The notes below the pieces were generated by a model that was given only the letters and a program-made list of their open reading frames with translations, was not told the DNA's origin and ran no database searches. A stretch of 64,000 bases of DNA from SCRA01 sp035533275 (lineage in GTDB: Bacteria; Vulcanimicrobiota; Vulcanimicrobiia; Vulcanimicrobiales; SCRA01). Positions 17,057 through 25,699 of this stretch are shown piece after piece (position 1 is the first letter of the stretch; every line of letters begins with the position of its first letter). Made by a program: the position numbers and the translations under genes. The DNA is taken from the NCBI GenBank assembly GCA_035533275.1, contig DATLUD010000034.1:1-64000 (forward strand), given 5' to 3'.

Positions 17057-17260
17057 TCAGCCGGCGCTAGGCTCGGCGAGCGCCTCTTCCTCCTCCGGTG
17101 TGCACTCCGGATGACCGCAGAGGCAGAAGTCTTCGTCTTCGGGGCGCGTCTCCGCGTCCAGACAGTAGTCGGAGCAGTACGACTCCGGCCCGCTGGCGGC
17201 GGTCACCGGGCAGCTGCATCTGCCATGAGCGCACACGATGATCCGAGGTTCCACTTCCAT
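17057..17260 (-). CDS. Bacterial metallothionein (SmtA/BmtA-like)
   Basis: 67 residues, ATG at 17260 with AAGGA upstream. The Cys/His layout matches cyanobacterial and pseudomonad metallothioneins: CAHGRCSC (Cys10, His12, Cys15, Cys17), YCSDYC (Cys29, Cys33) and CLCGHPEC (Cys46, Cys48, His50, Cys53). Eight Cys and two His could bind a Zn or Cd cluster around a small zinc-finger-like fold. The C-terminal tail is acidic. It lies 27 bases downstream of ilvD on the same strand, so the two are likely co-transcribed. No SmtB-type repressor is nearby. Confidence 0.85.
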   Translation of the reverse strand: MEVEPRIIVCAHGRCSCPVTAASGPESYCSDYCLDAETRPEDEDFCLCGHPECTPEEEEALAEPSAG

Positions 17261-17287
17261 GTGGTCCTTCTACCCCAATCCGAAGGG

Positions 17288-18967
17288 CTATCGCGGGACG
17301 GGCCGGGTGATCGCGCCGTCGTCGGCCTGAGTGACGAGCGAGGCGTATTTGGCCATCACGCCGCCCGCGTAGCGCGGCGGCAGCGGCTTCCACGTCTTGC
17401 GGCGCTCCGCCAACTCGCCCTGGGAGAGCTCGACGTCGATGCGGCGCTGATCCGTGTCGATGACGACCGTGTCGCCGTCGCGCAGCAACCCGATCGGTCC
17501 GCCGACGGCCGCCTCCGGCGCCACGTGCCCGACCATGAGGCCGCGCGTCGCGCCGCTGAAGCGCCCATCCGTCATCAGCGCCACGCTCTCGCCGAGACCC
17601 TTGCCGACGATGGCGCTGGTGACGCCCAGCATCTCGCGCATCCCCGGTCCGCCGACCGGCCCTTCGTAGCGGATCACGATTACGTCGCCAGCGACGATCT
17701 TGCCGGAGAGCACCGCCTGCATCGCATCTTCCTCGCGATCGAAGATGCGCGCCGGACCCTTATGGTACGGGCGCTCGTGGCCCGCCATCTTCACCACGGA
17801 TCCGCTGGGCGCCAGCGACCCCTTGAGGATCACCAGGCCTCCGGTCTCCTTGAACGCGTGGGCCACGTCGTGGATCACGTCCTGCCCCGGCGTCTCCACC
17901 GCTGCGGCGGCCTCCTCGGCCAACGTGCGCCCCGTGACGGTCAGCGTGTTGCCCCGCACCTTGCCGCCCTCGAGCAGGCGCCTGGCGATGAGCTGGATGC
18001 CGCCTGCCTTGTCGACGTCGAGCGCCACGTACTGCCCGCCGGGCTTGAGCGAGGCGATGATCGGCGTGCGCCGGCTGATCGCGTCGAAGTCGTCGATGGT
18101 CAACGGCACGCCGGCCTCGCGCGCCATCGCCAGCAGATGGAGGACGGAATTGGTGGAGCCGCCCGTGCCCGCGGCCGCGGCGATCGCGTTCTCGAAGGCC
18201 TCGCGCGTGAGGAACGAGCTGGGGCGGATGTCGCGCCGCAGGGCCTCCATCACCAGCTCGCCGCAGCGGTAGGCCATCTTCTCCTTGCGGGGATCGGTGG
18301 CGCCGGGGCTGGCGGAGCCCAGCGGCGAGAAGCCGATCAGCTCCATCACCGTGGCCATCGTGTTCGCCGTGAACTGCCCGCCGCAGGCGCCCGGCCCCGG
18401 GCAGGCGCACGACTCGATGTCGTTGAGATCCTTGTCCGTGATCTTGCCGGCGGCATGCGCGCCGATCGCCTCGAAGACGTCGAGCACCGTGACGTCGCGA
18501 CCCTTGTAGCGCCCCGGCGCGATCGATCCGCCGTAGAGCACCACGCACGGCACGTCGAGGCGCGTGAGCCCCATCGCCGCGCCCGGAATCGTCTTGTCGC
18601 AGGCCACTAGAGCCACCACCGCATCGAACATGTGGCCCCGCCCCATCAGCTCGATGGAGTCGGCGATCAGCTCGCGGCTGACTAGCGAGGTCTTCATCCC
18701 CTCGGTGCCCATGGTGATGCCGTCGCTGATCGCGATGGTGTTGAACTCCACGGGCGTTCCGCCCGCGGCGCGCACGCCGGCCTTCACGTGCTCCGCCAAG
18801 CCGCGCAGATGATAGTTGCACGACATCGTCTCTGTCCACGTGTTGGCGATGCCGACGAGCGGCTTGGCCAGATCCCCGTCGGTGAAGCCGATGGCCTTGT
18901 AGTACGAGCGCGCGGCGGCGCGCGTGGGCCCGTCGAGAATGACGGAGCTGTGTGCTCTCAGGTTCAT
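17288..18967 (-). CDS. ilvD: Dihydroxy-acid dehydratase
   Basis: 559 residues from the ATG at 18967 (GGAGA upstream); a longer in-frame extension upstream is not family-like. Iron-sulfur ligands are seen in TETMSCNYHLRG, VALVACDKTIPGAAMG and ESCACPGPGACGGQFTANTM; the substrate and Mg region is in GRFSGATRGLMVGHVAPEA. IlvD dehydrates 2,3-dihydroxyisovalerate and 2,3-dihydroxy-3-methylvalerate in valine and isoleucine synthesis. The three cysteines fit an Fe-S cluster enzyme. The metallothionein gene follows directly. Confidence 0.96.
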   Translation of the reverse strand: MNLRAHSSVILDGPTRAAARSYYKAIGFTDGDLAKPLVGIANTWTETMSCNYHLRGLAEHVKAGVRAAGGTPVEFNTIAISDGITMGTEGMKTSLVSRELIADSIELMGRGHMFDAVVALVACDKTIPGAAMGLTRLDVPCVVLYGGSIAPGRYKGRDVTVLDVFEAIGAHAAGKITDKDLNDIESCACPGPGACGGQFTANTMATVMELIGFSPLGSASPGATDPRKEKMAYRCGELVMEALRRDIRPSSFLTREAFENAIAAAAGTGGSTNSVLHLLAMAREAGVPLTIDDFDAISRRTPIIASLKPGGQYVALDVDKAGGIQLIARRLLEGGKVRGNTLTVTGRTLAEEAAAAVETPGQDVIHDVAHAFKETGGLVILKGSLAPSGSVVKMAGHERPYHKGPARIFDREEDAMQAVLSGKIVAGDVIVIRYEGPVGGPGMREMLGVTSAIVGKGLGESVALMTDGRFSGATRGLMVGHVAPEAAVGGPIGLLRDGDTVVIDTDQRRIDVELSQGELAERRKTWKPLPPRYAGGVMAKYASLVTQADDGAITRPVPR

Positions 18968-19029
18968 GGACGGCGATTCTCCGCGCCGCCCGGCTTCGCC
19001 TCGCGCGGCGGCCATTTCGACATATGGCG

Positions 19030-20133
19030 TCAGCGATGCAAGGCCAGCACCCCGACCACGATCTCCGCGGCGATCAGGACGATGATCACGATCTCCAGGA
19101 ACTCGGCGCGCGCGTTCTGGGCCTGGTCGGTGAGAAACCGGTAGACCTCGTTGATGCTCGCCAGCTTGCTGTCGACCTGACCCTGCCACTCGCCCAGGCT
19201 CAGCCGTCCCGCGGTCCCGCGGTAGAGCCGAGCGTAGTAGGCGTCGCCGATGATCTTCAGGGCGTTGGTCGCGCGGTCGGCAAGCTCGCGCACGTCGACG
19301 ACCAGCGAGCGCAGGAGCTGCGCGCGCCGGTCCAGCGAGCGGAGCTCGAACAGGCGGTTCGGGCGCCGGCGGGGGATGTCCATCGCATAGATGGCATCCA
19401 GCTCGGCATCGAGGCGCGCGTCGTAGGCACGGAACTCCACGAGCTGCGTGTTGGCGAATTCGAGGATGTCCGCGATCGCCTCGGCCCCCTCCCTGGTGTC
19501 GTAGATGAAGGCCGCATCCCATTGCACCACGGCGAGGTCGCGCTCGAAGTAGCTGAAGCGCACCCGCAGGGCCTCGCGCTGCTCATCCTCGCCGAGCGCC
19601 TCGGTCTCGGCGGAGACCAGCGAGGCGACGGCCGAGGCGCACGACGCCAGCAGCTCCGTCGCGCCGATGGGGGCCTCGAACTCCTGGACCTCCAGGACGA
19701 AGTAGTCCTCGACCAGCCGCCCGTGGGGTTGCGCCAGGGCGGGAGCGATCTCCGCGAGCAGGCCCTCCAGCAGGCGCGCCGCCTCGCCGGCCAGCTCCTC
19801 ACCCTGACGCAGGCGTTGAGCGAGGCGGGCGAAGCCCTCCCACGAGCCCTCGTAGGGCAGCGAGAGCCGCAGCGAGACCACGCCGTAGTCGTAGATCTTA
19901 GCCCGCGTCGCCGCCTCGCGCCCCAAGACGCTCGTCGGCGCCAAGCGCGCCGCCAGCGGCGGCGTGGGAAACTGGATGTACGCGGCGGAGAGCACGGAGC
20001 GCAGCTGCAGCGGTGCCTGCTCGACGCCCGTCCCCGCGATGCGATCCAAGCGCCGCAGATCGACCGTGTCGGCCACGTCGTAGATGAAATAGGCGCGGAT
20101 CGCGCCGTGGCGGATGGCCGGCGGAAGCGTCAC
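19030..20133 (-). CDS. RMD1/YagE-family protein (DUF155)
   Basis: 367 residues from a GTG at 20133 that overlaps the TGA of the upstream paiB-like gene as GTGA. Family features: KIYDYGVVSLRLSL near residue 88, then FSYFERDLAVVQWDAAFIYD and AIADILEFANTQLVEFRAYD in the middle, and one C-terminal membrane helix (EIVIIVLIAAEIVVGVLAL). Eukaryotic Rmd1/RMND1 proteins are mitochondrial inner-membrane proteins linked to translation; bacterial members are uncharacterised. The C-terminal anchor suggests an inner-membrane location. The tight coupling with an FMN-binding protein is the only functional hint. Confidence 0.75.
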   Translation of the reverse strand: MTLPPAIRHGAIRAYFIYDVADTVDLRRLDRIAGTGVEQAPLQLRSVLSAAYIQFPTPPLAARLAPTSVLGREAATRAKIYDYGVVSLRLSLPYEGSWEGFARLAQRLRQGEELAGEAARLLEGLLAEIAPALAQPHGRLVEDYFVLEVQEFEAPIGATELLASCASAVASLVSAETEALGEDEQREALRVRFSYFERDLAVVQWDAAFIYDTREGAEAIADILEFANTQLVEFRAYDARLDAELDAIYAMDIPRRRPNRLFELRSLDRRAQLLRSLVVDVRELADRATNALKIIGDAYYARLYRGTAGRLSLGEWQGQVDSKLASINEVYRFLTDQAQNARAEFLEIVIIVLIAAEIVVGVLALHR

Positions 20134-20753
20134 CTGCTCATGGTTCCCATCCGCTCGGCCAACGCTCGGTCCTCCGCGCGCTGGCTCGCCGCCAACGCCG
20201 CGATCACGCGCCCGCGGTCGGCGGGCGTGCGGTTTTGGCTGAGTTTGAACTTGCCCTCGATGCGCGCGATGGGGAGACAAAAGGCCACCACCGCGCCGCG
20301 CATCCGGCCGAGGTAGTCGCGCGAGAGCACCTCGCTGCGCCAGGGCTGGGGCCGCGGCGATTCGTAGACGTCCACCAGATCGTCCAGCACGCGTTGGACC
20401 TCGCGCTCGTCGTCGATGAGCCGAGGCGTCCCGTACGCGTGCACCGCCACGTAGTTCCAGGTGGGCACGTTCTCCGCCCCCTCGTACCACGACGGCGATA
20501 CGTAGCCGTGCTCGCCTTGGAAGATGGCCAGCGCCTGGTCGCCGCCGGCGAACGTCTCCCAGTGCGGGTTGGCGCGCGCGAGATGGCCGTAGAGCGTGCC
20601 GCGCTCGCCGTCGCCGCGGCGCAGATGGAACGGCAGGTGGGTCGCGTAGGGGGCGCCGTCACGCTGAGAGACGAGGATGCCGAAGGCGTGGCGCTCGATC
20701 ACGTCCTGGAGCGTCGGCACGTCGTCGACGCGGAAATGGCTCGGCACGTACAT
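20130..20753 (-). CDS. PaiB-type FMN-binding negative transcriptional regulator family protein
   Basis: 207 residues. The start MYVPSHFRVDD and the blocks ATHLPFHL, LYGHLARANPHW, GYVSPSWY and VPTWNYVAVHAYG are the PaiB/Pai2 pattern, a split-barrel flavin-binding fold; the C-terminal KLSQNRTPADR is also typical. B. subtilis PaiB affects sporulation and protease genes, but most members have no proven regulatory role and could be FMN enzymes. Its stop codon overlaps the start of the RMD1-like gene by GTGA. No SD is evident upstream. Confidence 0.88.
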   Translation of the reverse strand: MYVPSHFRVDDVPTLQDVIERHAFGILVSQRDGAPYATHLPFHLRRGDGERGTLYGHLARANPHWETFAGGDQALAIFQGEHGYVSPSWYEGAENVPTWNYVAVHAYGTPRLIDDEREVQRVLDDLVDVYESPRPQPWRSEVLSRDYLGRMRGAVVAFCLPIARIEGKFKLSQNRTPADRGRVIAALAASQRAEDRALAERMGTMSR

Positions 20754-20808
20754 ATTCGCTAGCGTTCGGGGTACGGCGGAAGTGCTCCCACTCGCCCGCG
20801 AGGCGCGC

Positions 20809-22023
20809 TTAGGCTAGGACGAACTCCTTCTCGAGGTGCTCCGTGATGTACTTGCCGATGGCCATCGAGGAGGTGGCGGCGGGCGAAGGGGCGTTGCGCA
20901 CGTGGATCACGTTCTCGGATCCCGAGAAGACGAAGTCGTCCACCATGCCGCCCTGATCGTCGAGCGCCTGCGCGCGCACGCCGGCCGGTCCCTTCACCAC
21001 GTCGGCGGCGGTGAGCGAAGGCACGAACTTCTGGCACTCGGCGACGAACGCCGTCTTGCTGAGATCGCGGTACATCTCGCTGTAGCCGATCTGCGGATAC
21101 TTGGCGGCCAGCTTCCAGAACCCGGCGTACGTCAGCGTCTCCGCGAGATCGCGCGGATTGATCGTGAAGAACGAGTAGCCCTCGCGCGCGAAGGCCAGCA
21201 CGGCGTTGGGTCCCAGCCACATCTCGCCGTTCATGCGCGGCGTGAAGTGCACGCCCAGGAACGGGAAGGCCGGATCCGGCACCGGATAGATGTTGCCGTG
21301 CACGATGCTCTCGCGCCCGGGCTTCATCACGTAGTAGTCGCCGCGGAAGGGGATGATCTTCGGCGAAGGCTCGCTGCCGGTCATGCGCGCCACGCGGTCG
21401 GCGTGGAGACCGGCGCAGCTCACCACGTACTTGGCGGAGAAATCGCCGCGCACGGTCTTGAGCACGTTGGTGCCGCCGTCGCGCGAGATGCCCTCGACGC
21501 CGGCGCCGGTGAAGATCTCCGCGCCGTTGGTCTTGGCATCGTCGGCATAGGTGCGCGAGACCAGCCCGTAGTCCACGATGCCGGTCTTCGGCGACTTCAC
21601 GGCCTGCAGGCCCACGCAGTTCGGCTCGATCGCCTTGATCTTCTCGGGGCCGATCAGCTCGAACCCGGCGTCGGGATCGTTCTGGAGGCCGCGCTGGTAG
21701 ACGTCCTGCAAGCGCGCGACCTCGGCGTCGTTGGTTGCGACGATGAGCTTGCCCACGCTCCTGTAGGGGATGCCCTTCTCCTCGCAGTACGCCCAGAGCA
21801 TCCGCTTGCCTTCGGTGCAGAGCTTGGCCTTGAGCGACCCCGGCTTATAGTAGATGCCGGAGTGGATGACGCCGCTGTTGTGACCCGTCTGATGGGCGGC
21901 CAGCTCCGTCTCCTTCTCGAAGACGGCGATCTTCAGCGACGCGTGGCGCATGCTGAGCTCGCGAGCCGTTGCCAAGCCGACGATGCCGCCGCCGACGATG
22001 GCGATGTCGTACGAACCTTCCAT
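20809..22023 (-). CDS. lhgO: L-2-hydroxyglutarate oxidase
   Basis: 404 residues from the ATG at 22023 with GGAGG just upstream; the longer frame upstream belongs to a different, decayed gene. The FAD dinucleotide motif is IAIVGGGIVGLATARELS (about 7-24). HQTGHNSGVIHSGIYYKPGS and the C-terminal NVIHVRNAPSPAATSSMAIG are diagnostic of LhgO. The enzyme oxidises L-2-hydroxyglutarate to 2-oxoglutarate and passes electrons to the membrane quinone pool. With the glutaryl-CoA dehydrogenase at 40-41 kb this suggests glutarate and lysine catabolism, though the genes are far apart. Confidence 0.93.
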   Translation of the reverse strand: MEGSYDIAIVGGGIVGLATARELSMRHASLKIAVFEKETELAAHQTGHNSGVIHSGIYYKPGSLKAKLCTEGKRMLWAYCEEKGIPYRSVGKLIVATNDAEVARLQDVYQRGLQNDPDAGFELIGPEKIKAIEPNCVGLQAVKSPKTGIVDYGLVSRTYADDAKTNGAEIFTGAGVEGISRDGGTNVLKTVRGDFSAKYVVSCAGLHADRVARMTGSEPSPKIIPFRGDYYVMKPGRESIVHGNIYPVPDPAFPFLGVHFTPRMNGEMWLGPNAVLAFAREGYSFFTINPRDLAETLTYAGFWKLAAKYPQIGYSEMYRDLSKTAFVAECQKFVPSLTAADVVKGPAGVRAQALDDQGGMVDDFVFSGSENVIHVRNAPSPAATSSMAIGKYITEHLEKEFVLA

Positions 22024-22085
22024 AGCCTCCCCGAGTTCCTGGCACCAAGCCCGGCCCCTGCAGCCGAGCATTGCAGGCTTTGACG

Positions 22086-22260
22086 CTAAAGCACCTCGAC
22101 CACCTCGCGCAACGACGTTTCCAGCAGCCGGCCCTCGCCTGGGTCCCCCACCGGGATCCGGACGCAGGCCCGCACCCCAACCCAGCAAGTCGTCGACGCC
22201 CGCGCTGACGGTCACCTCTTCGACCGCCACGCGGTGGCGGCGAGCGATGGCGGTGCGCAA
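22086..22260 (-). pseudogene. Remnant of a class I (HisC-like) aminotransferase gene
   Basis: Between lhgO and the chemoreceptor gene the minus strand encodes, from 22260, LRTAIARRHRVAVEEVTVSA, then GVDDLLGW. This resembles the N-terminal part of histidinol-phosphate-type aminotransferases. After a frame change the same strand reads VRACVRIPVGDPGEGRLLET and ends SLREVVEVL with TAG at 22088-22086, resembling the C-terminal strand and helix of that family. The roughly 300 residues between are missing. This looks like an internal deletion plus frameshift. The similarity is by eye only. Confidence 0.4.
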
Positions 22261-22263
22261 CGG

Positions 22264-24300
22264 CTAGGCGGGCACCAGCGCGGGCATCTTCGCCACGGCG
22301 GCGGCGATGGCCGGTTGAGCCTCGCCGGGCAGCGTGAAGAGCTCGACGTAGCCGCTGAGGCGGGCCGCCTGCTCCCGCACGCCGCCGGCCGTCGCGTCCA
22401 TCTGCTGTACCTGCGCGGCCAGCTCAAACGAGGAGGCCGAGACCTGCTCGGCCGCCGCCGACTGCTCCTCGGCCGAGAGGGCGATGGGCCCCAGCGTGGC
22501 GGTCACGCGATCCGCCGTGTGGCGCATCTGCTCCGCCGCCGCGGCGTTCTCTTCGACCACCGTCGAGACGTTCCCGACGTTGGAGGTGAGTTGACCGCTC
22601 GAGGCGCGCATGCTCTCGGAGCGCTCGGCCACTTCCTCGGCCACGCGCGTGGTGGCCGCGATGGCCTGCCCCACCTCGCCGAGCGCGCCGGTGGCCTCGC
22701 GCGCGAGGGCAAGACCGCTTTCCATCGCCGTAGCCGAGGACTGCATCGCCTTGGAGGCGTTGCTCGTCTCCGTGCGGATCGCGGCGAGGATCTGCGTGAT
22801 CTCGCGCGTGGACGCCGCGGAGCGCTCCGCGAGCTTGCGCACCTCGTCGGCAACCACGGCGAAGCCTCGCCCGTGCTCGCCCGCGCGCGCCGCCTCGATG
22901 GCCGCGTTGAGCGCCAACAAGTTGGTTTGATCCGCGATCTCCTCGATTGCGGAGACGATCGTGCCCACCGCCGCGGAGCGCTCCTCCAGCGCCGTCATCG
23001 CCTTCTGCGCCGCCACCGATTGGTCGCGCAGACGCGCCATGGCGTCGGAGGTCTGGAGCACGGCATCGGCTCCGCCGCTGGCCTGAGCCGTGGCATGACG
23101 CGCCGCGGCGGCCAGCGACTCTCCGAGTTGGGCCAGCGCGGCGATCTGGTCGTCGAGCGCGGTGACCGCGCCGGCGGCTCCTTGCACTGCCGTCGCCTGG
23201 TCGACCGCGCCGCCCGCGATCTGGGCGGCGCTGCGCGAGAGCTCCTGGGCCGCCGACTCGCCTTCGCGCGTGCGCTCCGCCTGGGTGCGCGCCGCGTGGG
23301 CGACGCCCTCGACGGCTTTGGCGATCTGGTCGACGGCCAGGCGCGACTGTCCGGTGCCCGTGGCCAGCTGCGAGCTGGCCGCCGTGAGATCCGACGAGGC
23401 CGTCGCCACGCCGCGGATCACGTCTTGGAGGCGCCCCGTCATGTGCCGGAACTCACCGGCCACCTGCGTGAGGCTGGCCGCCATCGCGTTGTAGCTCTCG
23501 GCGACGGCGCCGATCTCGTCGTCTCTGCTGTCGACCACACCCTCGGGGTTGGCAACGAACGCGGCCGTGAGATCCCCTTGCGCCAGCGCGCCGAAGGCCG
23601 CCGCCAGCGCGGGGAAGTCCCGCTCCGCCGTCTCCGCGAGCGCCCGGCTCACGGCGCCCAGCCGCAGCGTGATGGAGCGCCCCATGACGGTGGCGATGCC
23701 GAAGCCCAGCACGATGGCCAGGAGCGAGGCGATGATGATCGTGGTGACGGCGAAGTGAAACTCTTGGGCCGCCCCTCGGCGCGCGTCGAGGACGCGCCCC
23801 TGAGCGGCGACCAGCAGATTGTCGAGCGCGTTCTCCAGCGCCACGAAGTGCCCCGATCCCGCGCCGAGCGATGCCAGCGCCTGGGCCCGCTTGCCGCTCT
23901 TGACCAGCGCGATCTCCCGGTCGAGGAAGGCGTCGATCTGGTTGCTCTGGGCCTGCATCTGGCCGACCGCGCCGGCCCCGGCCGACATGGATGCCGATGC
24001 CGACGCGATCGCCTTGAAGTCGTCGTCACGCTGGGCTCTGGTGAAGGTGATCTCCGTCGCGTACTTCTCGTCTCCGGTGAGCAGGTACGCGCGCAGCGAC
24101 GATTGGAGCGACTTCATCTGCGTGTCGAGATCGAGCACGCGGCCGCGCGCCTCCTCCACCTGCGCGATCATCTGCGTGCCGTCGTTGACGCGCATCAGCT
24201 CCACGGCTCCGACCGCCGCGACGAACACGAAAAGAAGCAGCACCGCGCCGAATGCCACGGCCAGCTTCGCGCCGATCTTGAGTCTCATCCTGACGACCAT
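22264..24300 (-). CDS. Methyl-accepting chemotaxis protein
   Basis: 678 residues. The N-terminus has a membrane helix (about 13-34), a periplasmic four-helix-type sensor of about 150 residues (MCP N-domain), and a second membrane helix (about 183-205). A HAMP region follows (GRSITLRLGAVSRALAETAE), then a long coiled-coil signalling domain. The conserved hairpin tip is complete: EIADQTNLLALNAAIEAARA followed by FAVVADEVRKLAERS. The ligand is unknown. It is a single-gene unit here with no che genes nearby. A GC-rich inverted repeat lies in its leader (24315-24341). Confidence 0.94.
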   Translation of the reverse strand: MVVRMRLKIGAKLAVAFGAVLLLFVFVAAVGAVELMRVNDGTQMIAQVEEARGRVLDLDTQMKSLQSSLRAYLLTGDEKYATEITFTRAQRDDDFKAIASASASMSAGAGAVGQMQAQSNQIDAFLDREIALVKSGKRAQALASLGAGSGHFVALENALDNLLVAAQGRVLDARRGAAQEFHFAVTTIIIASLLAIVLGFGIATVMGRSITLRLGAVSRALAETAERDFPALAAAFGALAQGDLTAAFVANPEGVVDSRDDEIGAVAESYNAMAASLTQVAGEFRHMTGRLQDVIRGVATASSDLTAASSQLATGTGQSRLAVDQIAKAVEGVAHAARTQAERTREGESAAQELSRSAAQIAGGAVDQATAVQGAAGAVTALDDQIAALAQLGESLAAAARHATAQASGGADAVLQTSDAMARLRDQSVAAQKAMTALEERSAAVGTIVSAIEEIADQTNLLALNAAIEAARAGEHGRGFAVVADEVRKLAERSAASTREITQILAAIRTETSNASKAMQSSATAMESGLALAREATGALGEVGQAIAATTRVAEEVAERSESMRASSGQLTSNVGNVSTVVEENAAAAEQMRHTADRVTATLGPIALSAEEQSAAAEQVSASSFELAAQVQQMDATAGGVREQAARLSGYVELFTLPGEAQPAIAAAVAKMPALVPA

Positions 24301-24314
24301 CCATCCTCGGAAGC

Positions 24315-24341
24315 GAGAGACGCCTCGGCGGCGTCCCTCTC
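24315..24341 (-). promoter_or_regulatory. Imperfect inverted repeat in the leader of the chemoreceptor gene
   Basis: AGAGACGCC pairs with GGCGTCCCTCT, leaving a two-base bulge, about 15 bases before the chemoreceptor ATG on the minus strand. It may be an RNA hairpin affecting translation or an operator. Nothing else is clear in the 135-base gap. Confidence 0.25.
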
Positions 24342-24435
24342 CTGGTATCGGATGTCATCATGGACGAGTTTACGAACCTGAAATCCCCGCGGCCCCCGAT
24401 CCGGCAGGGAGCTCCTCCTCGGGCGCCGAGGCACC

Positions 24436-25299
24436 TCAGAGCGCGCGCTGCACCCGCGCGTCGGCCACGGCGCTCGCGTCGAGCTCCCCGAGGCCCAGAT
24501 CGAGCGCCGCCTGCGCCCGCTCGAGCGCCGCTTGCAGCACCGGGGTCTTCACGCCGGCGTGCTGAGCGGACTCGCGGAAGATGCGCAGGTCCTTGTGGAA
24601 CATCGAGAGCGGAAAGCTCACGGGCTGCCAGGTGCCGTCGGCGATGCGCTGCAGCCGCATGAGCACGTGCGGCCCGAAGCCCAGCGCCTCGTAGGTCTTG
24701 GCGAGGTCGGTCTCGCTCACGCCCAGCGCCCGGGCGCAGTCGACGGCCTCCGCCACCACCGCCGTGAGACACCCGTTGATCTGGTTTCCGAGCGTCTTGA
24801 AGACGGCCGCGCGACCCGGCTTCTCGCCGAGGTACTCGTGCTGCACGAGGATCGCATGGAGCACGTCGGCCACGGCCGCATAGGCGCCCGGATCCCCGGC
24901 GACGAGCATCACGCCCTCGCCGAGCGCGACCATGTCCGGCGATGCGAAGACCGGGCAGTGCAGGAAAGGATGGCCCTTTCCCGTGACTCGCGCGCCGCGC
25001 GCCTCGACGCCGTGCGGCGTCACCGTCGTGCAGTCGACGAACGGAATGCCCGGCTTGGCCGCCGGGAACGCCTCGCCGACCGCCGCGTCCACCGCGGCGT
25101 CGTCGGAGAGCATCGTCAGCACCAGGTCTGCTCCGGAGACCGCCGCGGCGACGGTCTGTTGCGGGGAGGCGCCGAGCGCGGCGAGCGCCTCGGCTTTCGA
25201 GAAGGTGCGATTCCAGACGGCGACGTCGTGTCCGGCCTCCCGCAAGCGGCGAACCATCGCCGAGGCCATCAGACCGGCTCCGAGCACTGCAATGTCCAT
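24436..25299 (-). CDS. 3-hydroxyisobutyrate dehydrogenase-family NAD(P)-dependent oxidoreductase
   Basis: 287 residues from the ATG at 25299. The Rossmann motif IAVLGAGLMASAMVRRLREAG (2-22) differs slightly from the usual GLGxMG in having Ala for the final Gly. The catalytic Lys lies in VFKTLGNQINGCLTAVVAEA (the GNQxN pattern), and FHKDLRIFRESAQ is the family's C-terminal helix. Members reduce or oxidise beta-hydroxyacids or imines. The exact substrate is unknown, and the altered dinucleotide motif suggests an atypical member. It is divergent from the SUI1 gene. Confidence 0.8.
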   Translation of the reverse strand: MDIAVLGAGLMASAMVRRLREAGHDVAVWNRTFSKAEALAALGASPQQTVAAAVSGADLVLTMLSDDAAVDAAVGEAFPAAKPGIPFVDCTTVTPHGVEARGARVTGKGHPFLHCPVFASPDMVALGEGVMLVAGDPGAYAAVADVLHAILVQHEYLGEKPGRAAVFKTLGNQINGCLTAVVAEAVDCARALGVSETDLAKTYEALGFGPHVLMRLQRIADGTWQPVSFPLSMFHKDLRIFRESAQHAGVKTPVLQAALERAQAALDLGLGELDASAVADARVQRAL

Positions 25300-25345
25300 G
25301 CGCTGGCGTACCACGGCGGAGGCACCGCTCCCTCCGGGATGGTGG

Positions 25346-25351
25346 TACAAT
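25346..25351 (+). promoter_or_regulatory. TACAAT -10-like element of the SUI1 gene
   Basis: TACAAT ends 11 bases before the ATG at 25363. A start 6-7 bases downstream would leave a 4-5 base leader, too short for an SD, so this mRNA would be nearly leaderless. Confidence 0.35.
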
Positions 25352-25362
25352 AGCGGGCGACC

Positions 25363-25695
25363 ATGGATCAGAAAGGGCGCCTCGTCTACTCCACCGACGG
25401 CGGCTGGCACGCGCCGCAGGCCGGCGCGAAACGCTCGCCCCAGGGTCGTCCCGCTGCGCCGCCGGACGACGGGGCCATCCGCGTGGCGCGCGAGCGCCGC
25501 CGCGCCGGCGTGGTCACGGCGGTCACGGGGCTGCCCGCAAAGGACGCGGAGACCCTGGGCAAGGAGCTCAAGCGCCTCTGCGGCGCCGGCGGAACGGTCA
25601 AGGACGGACGCCTCGAGATCCAAGGTGATCATCGCGACCGCATCGTGGCGTTCTTCGAGGCGCGCGGCCTCCGCGTCAAGCGCGTGGGCGGCTGA
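25363..25695 (+). CDS. yciH: SUI1/YciH-family translation initiation factor-like protein
   Basis: 110 residues. The C-terminal two thirds match the eIF1/SUI1 fold: VTAVTGLPAKDAETLGKELK followed by LCGAGGTVKDGRLEIQGDHR and a final helix and strand FFEARGLRVKRVGG. The bacterial homologue YciH influences start-site fidelity at the 30S subunit. The N-terminus (about 1-40) is Pro- and Gly-rich and probably disordered. It stands four bases upstream of the EVE-domain gene and is divergent from a dehydrogenase gene. Confidence 0.9.
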   Translation: MDQKGRLVYSTDGGWHAPQAGAKRSPQGRPAAPPDDGAIRVARERRRAGVVTAVTGLPAKDAETLGKELKRLCGAGGTVKDGRLEIQGDHRDRIVAFFEARGLRVKRVGG

Positions 25696-25699
25696 CGCC

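Noticed and set aside
22024..22085. N-terminal extension of LhgO beyond the ATG at 22023
   Set aside because: The FAD motif begins directly after that ATG, which has GGAGG upstream. The sequence further up belongs to the aminotransferase remnant in this frame only by chance.
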